Shown here piece by piece: positions 27,729-35,950 of a DNA stretch of 64,000 nucleotides. The notes beneath the pieces are model-generated. The model was not told the origin of the DNA, ran no database searches, and saw only the letters and a program-made list of their open reading frames with translations. Position numbers and translations under genes: made by a program. Source of the DNA: Leptolyngbya sp. PCC 7375 (GTDB lineage: Bacteria > Cyanobacteriota > Cyanobacteriia > Phormidesmidales > Phormidesmidaceae). The stretch covers positions 5,008,486-5,072,485 of the forward strand of contig NZ_JH993797.1 of the NCBI RefSeq assembly GCF_000316115.1, read 5' to 3'. Every line of letters begins with the position of its first letter. The first letter of the stretch is position 1.

Positions 27729-28295
27729 ATGAGCATATTTGATGATTTCAGCCACTTTTTGGAGACCCGCTTAGATGAGTTCCTCAAAGCCCACCCTCAT
27801 TTAGAGATGATGGCTCTGGAGGAACAACTACGGGGTCAAGAAGAAGATGCGATCGCTACATTAGCCACCCTCAAACGTCGTGAAGCCGAGCTGGAAACAG
27901 CTGTTCTAGATACCGCTAAGGATATTAAGCGTTGGCATGAACGTATTGCTAAGGCAGAGTCTGCCCAGCGCTTTGATTTGGTAAAGCCCGCCAAAGAACG
28001 GGAGGCAACCTTGCTGCGCCAGGGGAATCATTTGTGGGGCCAGATGAAGAGCATCAAGTCACGGCTGGCAGAAACTCAAACCCTACAACAGCAAATCCAC
28101 GCTAAGCGCCAGGAATTGAAAGCCAAAATTGCTACGGCCCAAGCCGCTGCTCAGGCACCTCCCAGCGATTCTAGTACTACCGGTTGGCATCGCAGTCCAT
28201 TCCAATCCAAGCCTCTGGACCCGTTAGAAGAGAGCTTTCAACGTTGGGAAACTGAGGCGGAACTGGAAGAATTAAAACGCCAAATGGGTAAGTAG
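27729..28295 (+). CDS. TIGR04376 family coiled-coil protein
   Basis: A 188-residue cyanobacterial protein with long predicted coiled coils (about residues 30-140) and a short C-terminal amphipathic segment. The ATG at 27729 (MSIFDDFSHFLETRLDEFL) is the family start; the frame upstream is open only by chance. The first 20 residues look like an amphipathic helix, as in phage-shock/Vipp1-like proteins. Function unknown. It lies convergent with the NifS-like gene, with 15 bp between them. Confidence 0.8.
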   Translation: MSIFDDFSHFLETRLDEFLKAHPHLEMMALEEQLRGQEEDAIATLATLKRREAELETAVLDTAKDIKRWHERIAKAESAQRFDLVKPAKEREATLLRQGNHLWGQMKSIKSRLAETQTLQQQIHAKRQELKAKIATAQAAAQAPPSDSSTTGWHRSPFQSKPLDPLEESFQRWETEAELEELKRQMGK

Positions 28296-28310
28296 GAAGG
28301 GATTAACCTT

Positions 28311-29462
28311 CTATAGAGATCGTAGTGCCTGCACCGTTTCGACAACCGTTTGCCCCACCTGATGAATCTCTTGTTCAGTGGTAAAGCGGCCTAAGCCAAA
28401 ACGTAGGGATGCATAGGCTAGCTGATCGCTGCGCCCCAGGGCCTTAAGCACATGGGATGGGGCCGTGCTCGCTGAACTGCAGGCCGAACCTGAGGAAAGG
28501 GCGACAACTGACTGTAGCCCCAGCAATAGGCTTTGGCCGTCTACACCGCCAAAGCTCATGTTGAGATTGCCTGGTAGTCGCTGGGTGGGATGGCCGTTGA
28601 GATAACTGTCTGGCAATTGGTGGAGGTGGGTTAGGAGTTGCGATCGCAACCCCGTTAACCGTTCACGTTCTACAGCCATCTCTGCCGTAGCCAGCTCAAG
28701 CGCTTTGGCAAACCCCACAATCTGTGGTGGATAGAGTGTACCCGAACGCATCCCTCGCTCATGACCACCACCGTGGAGCTGAGCCGCCAGATTTACCCGA
28801 GGATGACGTCGTCGCACATAGAGAGCCCCAATCCCTTTTGGCCCATAGACTTTATGGGCCGTCATCGACATCAGATGGATATTCATCGCCTGCACATCCA
28901 AGGGCACCTTGCCAATCGCCTGGGCCGCATCCGTATGGAACAAAATCTCTCGCTCCTGGCATAGAGCACCAATCTCTTTCAGCGGCTGCAGTACTCCAAT
29001 TTCATTATTGGCCGCCATGACCGAGACCAAAATAGTCTCTGGACGAATTGCTTTTTCTAATAAGGGTAGAGACAATAAACCATCGGGCTCTACGGGTAAA
29101 TAGGTCACTTCAAAACCCAGGGATTCCAAATAGCGGCAAGGGTCTAAGACGGCGCTATGTTCTGTTTGCACCGTGATGATATGTTTGCCATGGCTAAAGT
29201 AAGCTTCCGCAACACCTTTGATCGCTAAGTTGTTAGCCTCAGTAGCACCACTGGTGAAAACAATCTCTTCTGGTTGCGCATTGATGCTATGTGAGATAGT
29301 TTCACGACTTTTTTTGATAGCAGCTTCAACCGGCCAACCATAGTGATGGACACTGCTAGGATTACCAAAATGTTCTGTGAAAAACGGTAACATTACCTCA
29401 ACAACCCGTTGATCAACGGGTGTTGTAGCATGGCAATCAAGATAAATCGGAGAGCCTGGCAT
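28311..29462 (-). CDS. Cysteine desulfurase (NifS/IscS-like)
   Basis: A 383-residue PLP enzyme that takes sulfur from cysteine for Fe-S clusters or thio-cofactors. Motifs include YLDCHATTPVD at the N-terminus, SGATEANNLAIKG, the PLP lysine in MTAHKVYGPKGIGALY (about residue 205), and the catalytic cysteine loop SSGSACSSAS (about 325-334). Group I class length. It is preceded 4 bp away by a DUF4359 gene on the same strand, so they likely share a transcript. Confidence 0.93.
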   Translation of the reverse strand: MPGSPIYLDCHATTPVDQRVVEVMLPFFTEHFGNPSSVHHYGWPVEAAIKKSRETISHSINAQPEEIVFTSGATEANNLAIKGVAEAYFSHGKHIITVQTEHSAVLDPCRYLESLGFEVTYLPVEPDGLLSLPLLEKAIRPETILVSVMAANNEIGVLQPLKEIGALCQEREILFHTDAAQAIGKVPLDVQAMNIHLMSMTAHKVYGPKGIGALYVRRRHPRVNLAAQLHGGGHERGMRSGTLYPPQIVGFAKALELATAEMAVERERLTGLRSQLLTHLHQLPDSYLNGHPTQRLPGNLNMSFGGVDGQSLLLGLQSVVALSSGSACSSASTAPSHVLKALGRSDQLAYASLRFGLGRFTTEQEIHQVGQTVVETVQALRSL

Positions 29463-29466
29463 CGGA

Positions 29467-29847
29467 TTATCCCACTGTTTGTTGAATAGGAATAAACTGG
29501 TTAAAAATTCCCAGTATTCTCACCCGCACCGCTGGGATTTCTGTCGTGTACAGGCTAAAGACCCAAAAGTTTTGACGCTGAGTGTTGTCTTCTATAAAAT
29601 CCGTCAGATCCTCTTCTCCGATGAGGGTCCCATTTTCAATGGCTGTCTCACAAATATTACCAAGGGCTTTACCCAAATCCCCTAACCAGTCATCGAGTTC
29701 GTCTGCCTGGCAAAATGCTGCGCGGGCTTCAGTTTGTAGGGTCTCCGCTGCAAATGTATTGTACTGCTCTTGACCTGGGTTAGTCGCGATCAGCACGGCT
29801 GCCAATGCGCCTAATCCTACTATTCCTAGAAACGCTTTGACTTTCAT
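29467..29847 (-). CDS. DUF4359 family exported protein
   Basis: A 126-residue protein with an N-terminal hydrophobic signal-like segment (KAFLGIVGLGALAAVLIATNPG) and a soluble rest with two cysteines (AFCQADEL, NICETAI) that could form a disulfide. This is the cyanobacterial DUF4359 pattern, including NPGxxxYxxFAAE. Function unknown; probably lumenal or periplasmic. Confidence 0.82.
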   Translation of the reverse strand: MKVKAFLGIVGLGALAAVLIATNPGQEQYNTFAAETLQTEARAAFCQADELDDWLGDLGKALGNICETAIENGTLIGEEDLTDFIEDNTQRQNFWVFSLYTTEIPAVRVRILGIFNQFIPIQQTVG

Positions 29848-29932
29848 TGATCTGTAGTAGAGTCCTGGTAATTACGGTTGTCCTACCGTTCTAGCATAAG
29901 CAGGTCAATGAACATGGGTTAGATTATTTACA

Positions 29933-30190
29933 CTACACATCATCCCGAGGTTTCAATAGCTTACGAAGCTGGGTTTGATTTTTCCAAAGCGTGATTTTAC
30001 CTGTTTTATAGAGTTTGGCGATGAAGGGTGGTTTATTATCCTGCACAAACCGCGCCATAGATGGCAGGGCTTTAACGAAAGCAGCAGCCATATCGTTCAA
30101 AGAAAGGTTCCCGGATACCAAAATAAAGCCTCGTGCATTAAGGTTGGCAATGGTTTGAATTTCTAGTGGATTAAAACAAATGCGGGCATC
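29933..30190 (-). pseudogene. N-terminally truncated gene remnant, possibly PIN-like
   Basis: The minus frame reads DARICFNPLEIQTIANLNAR, then GFILVSGNLSLNDMAAAFVK and APPFIAKLY-like NKPPFIAKLYKTGKITLW to a stop at 29933. A stop codon lies just upstream of the first residues, so the N-terminal part is missing. The pattern recalls the C-terminal half of PIN-like toxin proteins, but this is a weak memory-based guess. It lies at the edge of a degenerate island. Confidence 0.4.
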
Positions 30191-30211
30191 CTTAGCTCAA
30201 CCCAACCTACA
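30190..30211. repeat. Half copy of a dispersed CAACCCAACCTAC-type repeat
   Basis: GCTCAACCCAACCTACAG resembles one arm of the small inverted-repeat elements common in cyanobacterial genomes. A fuller copy with both arms occurs inside the thiO-thiG fusion at 51388-51413. Confidence 0.45.
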
Positions 30212-30250
30212 GCGAGGTGCGATCGCCTATGGGGATTAAGCATCACTGAC

Positions 30251-30663
30251 TTGACCGCATTGCTTATGATTGGCCTCACATTTGTTACCATAGTAGCTAA
30301 TATTCTGCTCTGGATTTCCACCCGCCAAACCGTCAAACTTCTGATCGGCCAAATTCGCCACCAGGTAGCTACCGATTACAGCGAAGCCCAGCACACCATC
30401 GTTGATGCTCACCGAGAGCTGTTCTTTGGCATTCTCAACAACCCAAAACTGTTAGAGAGTTTTACCAATGCCAATGGACTAGATCGCGATGATTGGGAGC
30501 TAGAAAAGATCAGCGCATTCTTAGTCAATCAAGTCCTTCTGGGGTATCTCCATTTACGCAACGGCATCATTAACGCACTGGCAAAAAGTAAGAATAGCTC
30601 ACTCAGAAGAGTTTAGAAGATTTGTCGATACAGAACTACTTTGGCGAGATCAAGGAAACCCAT
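30251..30663 (+). pseudogene. Frameshifted small membrane protein gene
   Basis: A frame from TTG 30251 (or ATG 30266) encodes an N-terminal membrane helix (MIGLTFVTIVANILLWI), then HRELFFGILNNPKLLESF and ISAFLVNQVLLGYLHL. At about 30600 the frame ends in LRRV, while another frame goes on EEFRRFVDTELLWRDQGNP to a stop at 30663. The second segment looks like the natural continuation of this type of cyanobacterial protein, so a frameshift is likely. Function unknown. Confidence 0.5.
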
Positions 30664-30719
30664 AAAAAAGTCTCCAAATCTCTCCAAGATTCAGACACCT
30701 ATTATCAGACCTCAACAGT

Positions 30720-30830
30720 TCAGTTAATTCGATTAAAGACTCGACCTGTTTCATCAGTATAGAGCGCTGGGTACATACCGTTATTGCAGGGGCGCACCAA
30801 TACCCGAAGGCCCTGTGAAGTAGTAGCCAC
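30720..30830 (-). CDS. Possible 36-residue small protein
   Basis: A GTG at 30830 follows a strong AGGAGG at 5-nt spacing and opens a 36-codon frame that includes GLRVLVRPCNNGMYPALY and TDETGRVF. It lies 53 bp downstream of the next minus-strand gene. The ribosome site and orderly composition argue for it; the short length argues against. No family recognised. Confidence 0.35.
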   Translation of the reverse strand: MATTSQGLRVLVRPCNNGMYPALYTDETGRVFNRIN

Positions 30831-30883
30831 ATCAACCTCCTGATTAAAGAAATATGAGTATTAAGATGGATGAGATCGCAGGG

Positions 30884-31318
30884 CTACCAGGGCAGCCACT
30901 TTCTGACATTGGATGCTGTATCTTGAACCGTTTCTACGATCTGAGCATCCTTTTGACGCTGGGAACCGGGGGTATTTCCCCTCAAATCCTGATTTAGACG
31001 ATGGGCAGCCAGGGTTTCAGAAACCATATAGGCCTTCTGAGCGTCCTTCGGCAGAGTCGAGCGATCGCCCTTTCGACCACCCGTCTCTTCGTACAATTCA
31101 TCCACACTGCAATCAAACAGCCGTTCAGTTTCGGCTCTTACAGCCCGTGGATAAGCTTTACTACTGCCCCCGGCCTGCTGAATAGCCTGAGTAAAATCCT
31201 TATTAACCGTTGCAGAGTCTACCCGTTCATGCTGCGTGAGCGATTGAGATTCGCCCAGTAAGCTCAGTTGGGAATCGGTCTCTTCCTTGTTGTTCTGCCA
31301 CCAATTGATAAAAGCCAT
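30884..31318 (-). CDS. Hypothetical protein of a mobile or stress-type family
   Basis: A 144-residue protein. After a tryptophan-containing start (MAFINWWQNNKEE) comes a charged region and a conserved-looking centre, YPRAVRAETERLFDCSVDEL followed by YEETGGRKGDRSTLP and AYMVSETLAAHRL. I have the impression that this centre recurs in small cyanobacterial proteins, but know no function. The start at 31318 has AGAGG close upstream; a GTG six codons earlier is possible. It overlaps the 3' end of the upstream gene by about 90 bp in another frame. Confidence 0.6.
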   Translation of the reverse strand: MAFINWWQNNKEETDSQLSLLGESQSLTQHERVDSATVNKDFTQAIQQAGGSSKAYPRAVRAETERLFDCSVDELYEETGGRKGDRSTLPKDAQKAYMVSETLAAHRLNQDLRGNTPGSQRQKDAQIVETVQDTASNVRKWLPW

Positions 31319-31721
31319 CCGCACCTCTTCTGTCACTGGATGAGAATGAATCAGACATCAGCTGCTCTAAACCAAGCTTGAGCAGATTCAATGCATCAGG
31401 AATGATTAAAAATTCATCGAAAATCCGGTGGCGAAATTCATAATCCCACCGATCCTCAGTGAAGTTCAAGGTATGGAGCACAAGGGAATGGGCATCGAGA
31501 CAGTCATGGAAAGCATTGAGTGCCTCATAGCGCGCTAATGCTCGGATCCAGGTTTCCTTATACCGAAGGTCACCAAATTCCTTACGCACTTCGACCTTAA
31601 AGTTTTCAGGCAGCAACACACAACCGCGATAGCCACTTAAAAACTCCCACGCTTCATAGACCTTGATTTTCAGCTCACGCAGTTTCATAGACAACGGAGA
31701 AGCCCGCGACGATGCTGCCAT
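31227..31721 (-). CDS. Hypothetical protein overlapping the next gene
   Basis: A 164-residue frame from ATG 31721, which has GGAG eight bases upstream. The body (LRELKIKVYEAWEFLSGYRG, ETWIRALARYEALNAFHDCL) looks like real protein, perhaps a four-helix type. The last 30 residues lie over the start of the following gene in another frame and look random, so the natural C-terminus may have been altered by a small deletion or frameshift. Confidence 0.5.
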   Translation of the reverse strand: MAASSRASPLSMKLRELKIKVYEAWEFLSGYRGCVLLPENFKVEVRKEFGDLRYKETWIRALARYEALNAFHDCLDAHSLVLHTLNFTEDRWDYEFRHRIFDEFLIIPDALNLLKLGLEQLMSDSFSSSDRRGADGFYQLVAEQQGRDRFPTELTGRISIAHAA

Positions 31722-31854
31722 AAGCATAGCTCCAAAAGATATACATCGAAAGACGATTCCTGCTTATGCGATAGCATAGCACAATGGAAGCCATTGGCTT
31801 CTATTTGATTCTATTAGCTTCATTTTCTTTGCATTCGCATCAGGGGGATACGAT

Positions 31855-32100
31855 ATGAAAGAAACGTTTCATGATGAGTTGGAAGTGGGTCAGCGCGAGC
31901 GTATATCTATAGACATCAGCGATATCCGAGAGCAAATAGAGCAGTGCCGTGATGACGTAGCCTGGAGCGAACTACCCCTGGCAGCAAAAATTCGCGTTCT
32001 GGTGAAAGAACGCCTCGCCCAGATGGAAGCACCAACAGATCAGGATGACTCAGATCCGTCCACTGCTTCCCTATCCCCGGCAACCAATCATGATGACTAA
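31855..32100 (+). CDS. Small acidic hypothetical protein
   Basis: An 81-residue protein, MKETFHDELEVGQRERISID, then a helical stretch SELPLAAKIRVLVKERLAQME and a disordered acidic end. GGGGG lies upstream of the ATG. The central helix looks like those of small island-borne partner or antitoxin-like proteins, but there is no firm assignment. It is divergent from the neighbouring minus-strand gene. Confidence 0.5.
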   Translation: MKETFHDELEVGQRERISIDISDIREQIEQCRDDVAWSELPLAAKIRVLVKERLAQMEAPTDQDDSDPSTASLSPATNHDD

Positions 32101-32236
32101 AGAACGCAAAATTCCTGAGACCCTTGAGAACGGGCAATCTAAGAGCTTGGCAGAATGGTTGGAACCGACTCTAAAATTCAGGCACAAACAGCTCTCGCTT
32201 ATTCCCTGCATAATGCCGATAAATCACCTCAGGTGA
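32090..32236 (+). pseudogene. Possible truncated gene coupled to the preceding one
   Basis: ATG codons at 32090 and 32093 overlap the previous stop (ATGATGACTAA), a typical coupled start. The frame reads MMTKERKIPETLENGQSKSL then AEWLEPTLKF before running into the 3' end of the integrase remnant on the other strand. The first 30 residues may be the start of a second island gene that has lost its end. Confidence 0.3.
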
Positions 32237-33013
32237 ATTACCTACCAACTTGGCAACATCTTTGGCATCGAGGCCATTTTCTAACGCCAATGTAATAAAG
32301 GTATGGCGAGTTTGATAAGGCTTACGATATTCAATTTCCAATCCTTCCAAGATCGGCTTCCACACAGTTTTACGAAATGAAGGCGTGTTCAGCGTGCCTC
32401 CCGAATACCCTGGAAATACAAAAGTCTCTGCACTACTATCTTTGGGCTTAATCTGCTCAAGCAGTTGCTGAACGATATTATTACAGGGGAATCGTCGCTT
32501 CTCCTGAGTTTTCAAACCCTTTCGGATTTCTTGTCCACTTTGTGTGCTGATAACAGCCTGCTCGAAGGAAATTTTTTTCAAGTCTTTACTGATATGTTTC
32601 CACTGCAGTGCGATCGCTTCACTGGGACGGCAGCCAGTCATAAACAGAAACTTAACGTAACCATAATAGAAGGAGTGTTAGTACCCCGAGTGCTTATTAC
32701 AGAAGGTATTGTTTTGGATAGCCTCAAGAATGGCATCTCTCTCACCAGAAGTGAACGGATAAATATTAATCTCCTCATCAGTCTTTTGGGATTTAGGTGG
32801 CTTTATTTCCTGGGCCATTCCCTCAAATGGATTTTCACTGATCATCCCAGACTGCACGGCCCACTTACAGCAAGCATTCAACCGAATCAAAAACCGCTTA
32901 CAAGACTCAACCGGTATAGTCTTAAGGGCAAAATCTCGAATCTCTGCCGCCTTACTCAACTCGTGGGTCGGCATTCGCTCCAGATATCTCGTGTAAGTTC
33001 TATAAAGGATTAA
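32171..33013 (-). pseudogene. Truncated tyrosine recombinase (integrase)
   Basis: On the minus strand the core-binding domain (YLERMPTHELSKAAEIRDFA, LNACCKWAVQSGMISENPFE) runs in one frame into HSGY, an in-frame TAA at 32678-32680, then HSFYYGYVKFLFMTGCRPSE and the catalytic domain: the first Arg in GCRPSEA, HTFI preceded by Arg in TRHTF, and the tyrosine in IYRHYAG. Only that single nonsense codon breaks the frame. The N-terminal arm-binding region is missing; the open frame runs into tRNA-Gly. It is an inactive relic of an element that used this tRNA region. Confidence 0.85.
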
Positions 33014-33014
33014 A

Positions 33015-33084
33015 GCGGGTGGGGGGAATCGAACCCCCATCATTAGCTTGGAAGGCTAAGGTTTTACCACTAAACTACACCCGC
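33015..33084 (-). tRNA. tRNA-Gly(TCC)
   Basis: The minus strand folds as a cloverleaf: acceptor arm GCGGGTG with CACCCGC, D-loop GTTTAGTGGTAAAAC, anticodon stem TTAGC/GCTAA with loop CTTCCAA (anticodon TCC), and T-arm GGGGGTTCGATTCCCCC. The CCA end is not encoded. The 3' end abuts the integrase remnant, the usual position for a tRNA attachment site. Confidence 0.96.
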
Positions 33085-33090
33085 AAGTTC

Positions 33091-33171
33091 AAGCTTGTGC
33101 TTGACCAGCTTAACAGCAAGCATGTGCTTGACCAGCTTTGCTTTGAGCGTTTGCTCAACCAGCTTTGCTAG
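33091..33171. repeat. Three tandem copies of a 27-bp repeat
   Basis: Three consecutive units start at 33091, 33118 and 33145, each containing a version of GTGCTTGACCAGCTT. Units one and two differ at a few positions; unit three is more diverged (GTTTGCTCAACCAGCTT). The array sits just upstream of tRNA-Gly on its strand, downstream of the TonB-like gene. Confidence 0.8.
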
Positions 33172-33216
33172 GTTAACACAGTTTGCCATAAGAAAGCTGG
33201 TTGCAAATCAAGGTTT

Positions 33217-34086
33217 TTATCCTGGGGAGAATCGTAATGTGAGCTGCATTCGGTCGGTAATGATGGCTTGCTGGCCAGTGTATGCAGGAGCAAACCGGAT
33301 CGCAGCAGGATTCACGCTGAGGGCATGGGTGAGTAAACAGCTGGCAATTTGTGCTGACATCGTGTCCTCATCAGGCGGTGCAAAAACCTGGATGACAGAG
33401 CCATCAGCTGCGATCACCAATCCCAACGTGACTTCACCAGCCGGTAAGGCATCATTACACGTGTGGTCAGCCACGCTCAATGCAGCGGCACTTTGCAACG
33501 TAGGCAAAACATCTGGCCAATCACCTGGGGTGCCAGGTGGCACAGTCGAGGTGTCTACAATGTTGATGGCAATTGCACCATCACCTGTTGCAGAGTCAGG
33601 GTTTTGGGGCTTTTCAGTGTCGTGGGTCTGATGATCTGAAGCCGGTGGATTCTCTGTAGTAGTTCCGTCAGAGCTTTCATTGCCGTTGTTTGGCTTGGTG
33701 ATGGGGGGGTCAGAAGTGTTGGTATTTTCAGGAGTCTCTGGTTCAGGCTTTTGAGCGAGACCGTTTTGTGGCGGAGCCTGCTGTGCTAATCCCTGATGCT
33801 GGTCAGTCGGCTCAACCGCTGGGTCTTGGCCACCAAGGGCAGTGGGCTGTTGTAAGGGGGCTTCAGCCGGAGGAACGACCGGTGGGGTACTGTCAACGGC
33901 AGCAACTGGCATATCCCCTTCACCCACCAGGGTCACCGGAATGGTTACAGAATTATCGGGGGGAGCATCCACTTGCAAAATAACCGGTAGGCTCGCGACT
34001 AAAGCACCAACATGTAATATCAACGATGCACTGATTAATGCTGGCCAGGGCAACTGGGTTAACTGTGTGAAATTGGTTTCGGCCAT
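33217..34086 (-). CDS. TonB-like proline-rich periplasm-spanning protein
   Basis: A 289-residue protein with a short N-terminal cytoplasmic part, one membrane helix (about residues 15-37), a long disordered Pro/Thr/Asn/Gln-rich stretch (about 60-165), and a C-terminal folded domain of about 110 residues. This is the layout of TonB-type proteins. The C-terminal domain has paired cysteines (DHTCNDAL, IASCLLTH) and resembles a TonB C-terminal fold only loosely. No ExbB/ExbD or receptor gene is close by. Confidence 0.65.
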   Translation of the reverse strand: MAETNFTQLTQLPWPALISASLILHVGALVASLPVILQVDAPPDNSVTIPVTLVGEGDMPVAAVDSTPPVVPPAEAPLQQPTALGGQDPAVEPTDQHQGLAQQAPPQNGLAQKPEPETPENTNTSDPPITKPNNGNESSDGTTTENPPASDHQTHDTEKPQNPDSATGDGAIAINIVDTSTVPPGTPGDWPDVLPTLQSAAALSVADHTCNDALPAGEVTLGLVIAADGSVIQVFAPPDEDTMSAQIASCLLTHALSVNPAAIRFAPAYTGQQAIITDRMQLTLRFSPG

Positions 34087-34196
34087 AGATGCTCCCCACG
34101 CAAGTAGGTTATTCCTCTTAAATTAGAGGATGTGCGATCGCATTCCCCTATCATTGGCACACTTTCCTAAGTGGAAATTGCCTGAATGTCCATCAT

Positions 34197-34226
34197 AAAA
34201 GCGTCTACCGATGACCGATAGACGCT
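34197..34226 (-). terminator. Rho-independent terminator after the cupin-like gene
   Basis: An 8-bp perfect stem AGCGTCTA/TAGACGCT with an 11-nt loop (34200-34226). Read on the minus strand it is followed by TTTTAT. It lies about 30 bp after the stop of the cupin-like gene. Confidence 0.72.
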
Positions 34227-34254
34227 GTAGGAATTTGAATTTTGCATCAGATCG

Positions 34255-34755
34255 CTACGCAGCCATCGGGGTTGCAACCCTCTCTTTCGTAGAGAAACCG
34301 TGATCCATGGGATGCATCCCAGAGGCGAGTAAAGCTCGCAGTTTCGGAATTTCAGCACTGTTATAGACTCGAAACTCACTGTGCACAGTGGCAGCGGCCT
34401 GACGTACTGCTTGATTAATCACAAGGGAGCCCTTGGGATCCGACTCGGACCGATGGAATGTGCCCGGTGGAATCCGCAAAATATAGGTATTTTGCTCAAG
34501 GCGTACCCGATGGAACGGATAGTTCCAGCTAAAGTTAACCAGATAGAATGTCCGTCCCCCAGACAGTGCCAATAGATTATCTTCTTGGCGCGGGTGTAAA
34601 TAAAATTGCCAATCACCGGTTTTAGTACTGTGGGGGCTAATGGCAGGGCCATCGTGAAACACTAAATCACGGGCATTCGACTTGGGGACTGTAATGTCAA
34701 AAAATTGAACGCTAGGAGTATCTCGAAACTTTTCGAACGGATATAGTTCAAACAT
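34255..34755 (-). CDS. Cupin-like conserved hypothetical protein
   Basis: A 166-residue protein, MFELYPFEKFRDTPSVQFFD at the start. The middle is rich in beta-strand patterns with WQFYLHPRQEDNLLALSGGR, then YILRIPPGTFHRSESDP, which is the usual second half of a cupin barrel (PPGxxH). Metal-binding histidines are only partly present. It diverges from a LysR gene across 115 bp, a common arrangement in which the regulator controls the neighbour. Function unknown. Confidence 0.65.
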   Translation of the reverse strand: MFELYPFEKFRDTPSVQFFDITVPKSNARDLVFHDGPAISPHSTKTGDWQFYLHPRQEDNLLALSGGRTFYLVNFSWNYPFHRVRLEQNTYILRIPPGTFHRSESDPKGSLVINQAVRQAAATVHSEFRVYNSAEIPKLRALLASGMHPMDHGFSTKERVATPMAA

Positions 34756-34870
34756 AGAAATTAAACTTTGCTGCTTAAGCGTGATGATGCATTTAAGCTA
34801 ACGGCCTCCATTTGAAGGATCAAATCGCCCAGCGGAAAGTATCTATGCGCTAACCGAATAGATTCTATTG

Positions 34871-35731
34871 ATGAACATTTCCCAACTTCAAGTGCTTGTG
34901 ACCATTGGCAAATGCGGCAGTTTTTCGGATGCGGCCATGCAGTTGGATATGTCTCAGTCAGCGGTTAGTCGTGCGATCGCATCCCTCGAAAATGAACTCA
35001 ATGTCCCCTTGCTTGTGCGCGGGCGCATGGGGGCCAAGCTCACCACCATTGGCGCACGTGTAGTCAGCCATGCAAAACAGATTTTAGAATTGCGTGAATC
35101 GATCGAATACGAAGTCAATCTCGAAAAGGCTCTCTACAATAGCCGTCTACGTATCGCCTCTTTTCGGAGCGCCTCCACCCACATTCTGCCACCTAAAATT
35201 GCCGAGTTTCAACGGCACTACCCACGGGTAGAAGTGAGTCTGGATGAATTTGACCCAGCCGGTGTAGAACAAGCACTACGGTCTGGCGGCGCAGACTTGG
35301 GGTTGCTGCCTTTACCCCGCTCCGAAGACTTTACAACCTGGGAAATTACTCGGGATGAGTATGTAGTACTCCTTCCCAAAGCCCAACATCCTACAGCCAA
35401 GCCCATTACTTGGGATGAACTGTCCACCCGCTCTTTTATTTTGCTTAACTATGCCGAATGCACCACCGCAGTACGAGAACATTGGTCCCGCTGGCAACAG
35501 CCATTGAAGGTGGCCTACAACGTTAAAGAAGACTCCACCATCGTGAGTATGGTAGCCCAAGGACTGGGGGCAGCCATCTTACCGCGTTTAGCAGCCATGC
35601 CCATTCCTGATACGGTCGACAGTTGTCCCCTGCCTGTCCCCCTAGAACGGGTGATTGGCGTCGCTATCTTGGCTAACGTGCCACCCTCACCGGCTGTCAC
35701 CAGGTTTTTAGAAGTTATGAAGAACAGCTAA
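34871..35731 (+). CDS. LysR-family transcriptional regulator
   Basis: A 286-residue LysR-type regulator: N-terminal winged helix (MNISQLQVLVTIGKCGSFSD, QSAVSRAIASLE), linker helix, and a periplasmic-binding-protein-like effector domain (about 90-286). The ATG at 34871 is preferred over the adjacent TTG at 34868. It is divergent from the cupin-like gene, which is its most likely target, by the usual LysR rule. The effector is unknown. Confidence 0.92.
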   Translation: MNISQLQVLVTIGKCGSFSDAAMQLDMSQSAVSRAIASLENELNVPLLVRGRMGAKLTTIGARVVSHAKQILELRESIEYEVNLEKALYNSRLRIASFRSASTHILPPKIAEFQRHYPRVEVSLDEFDPAGVEQALRSGGADLGLLPLPRSEDFTTWEITRDEYVVLLPKAQHPTAKPITWDELSTRSFILLNYAECTTAVREHWSRWQQPLKVAYNVKEDSTIVSMVAQGLGAAILPRLAAMPIPDTVDSCPLPVPLERVIGVAILANVPPSPAVTRFLEVMKNS

Positions 35732-35950
35732 GGAACACTCTGGGGAGACCACGCCATGAGCGTGACCTTCACAACGTCAGTGAGATTAAATCGAAGCTAG
35801 AACAGCCATAGCCTGACAATGTCATCAAATCTAGATAAATTAGACCTAACAATTCTTAATTCACAGGGGATCAGATAAAACTGTTGTGTATTATACGGTT
35901 ATCAAGATTAAATTGTTGCTTCTGATACCGCAGTAAGGATTTTTGGCATT

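Noticed and set aside
33091..33171. CRISPR-like array
   Set aside because: The units are contiguous with period 27 and have no spacers; no cas genes are near.
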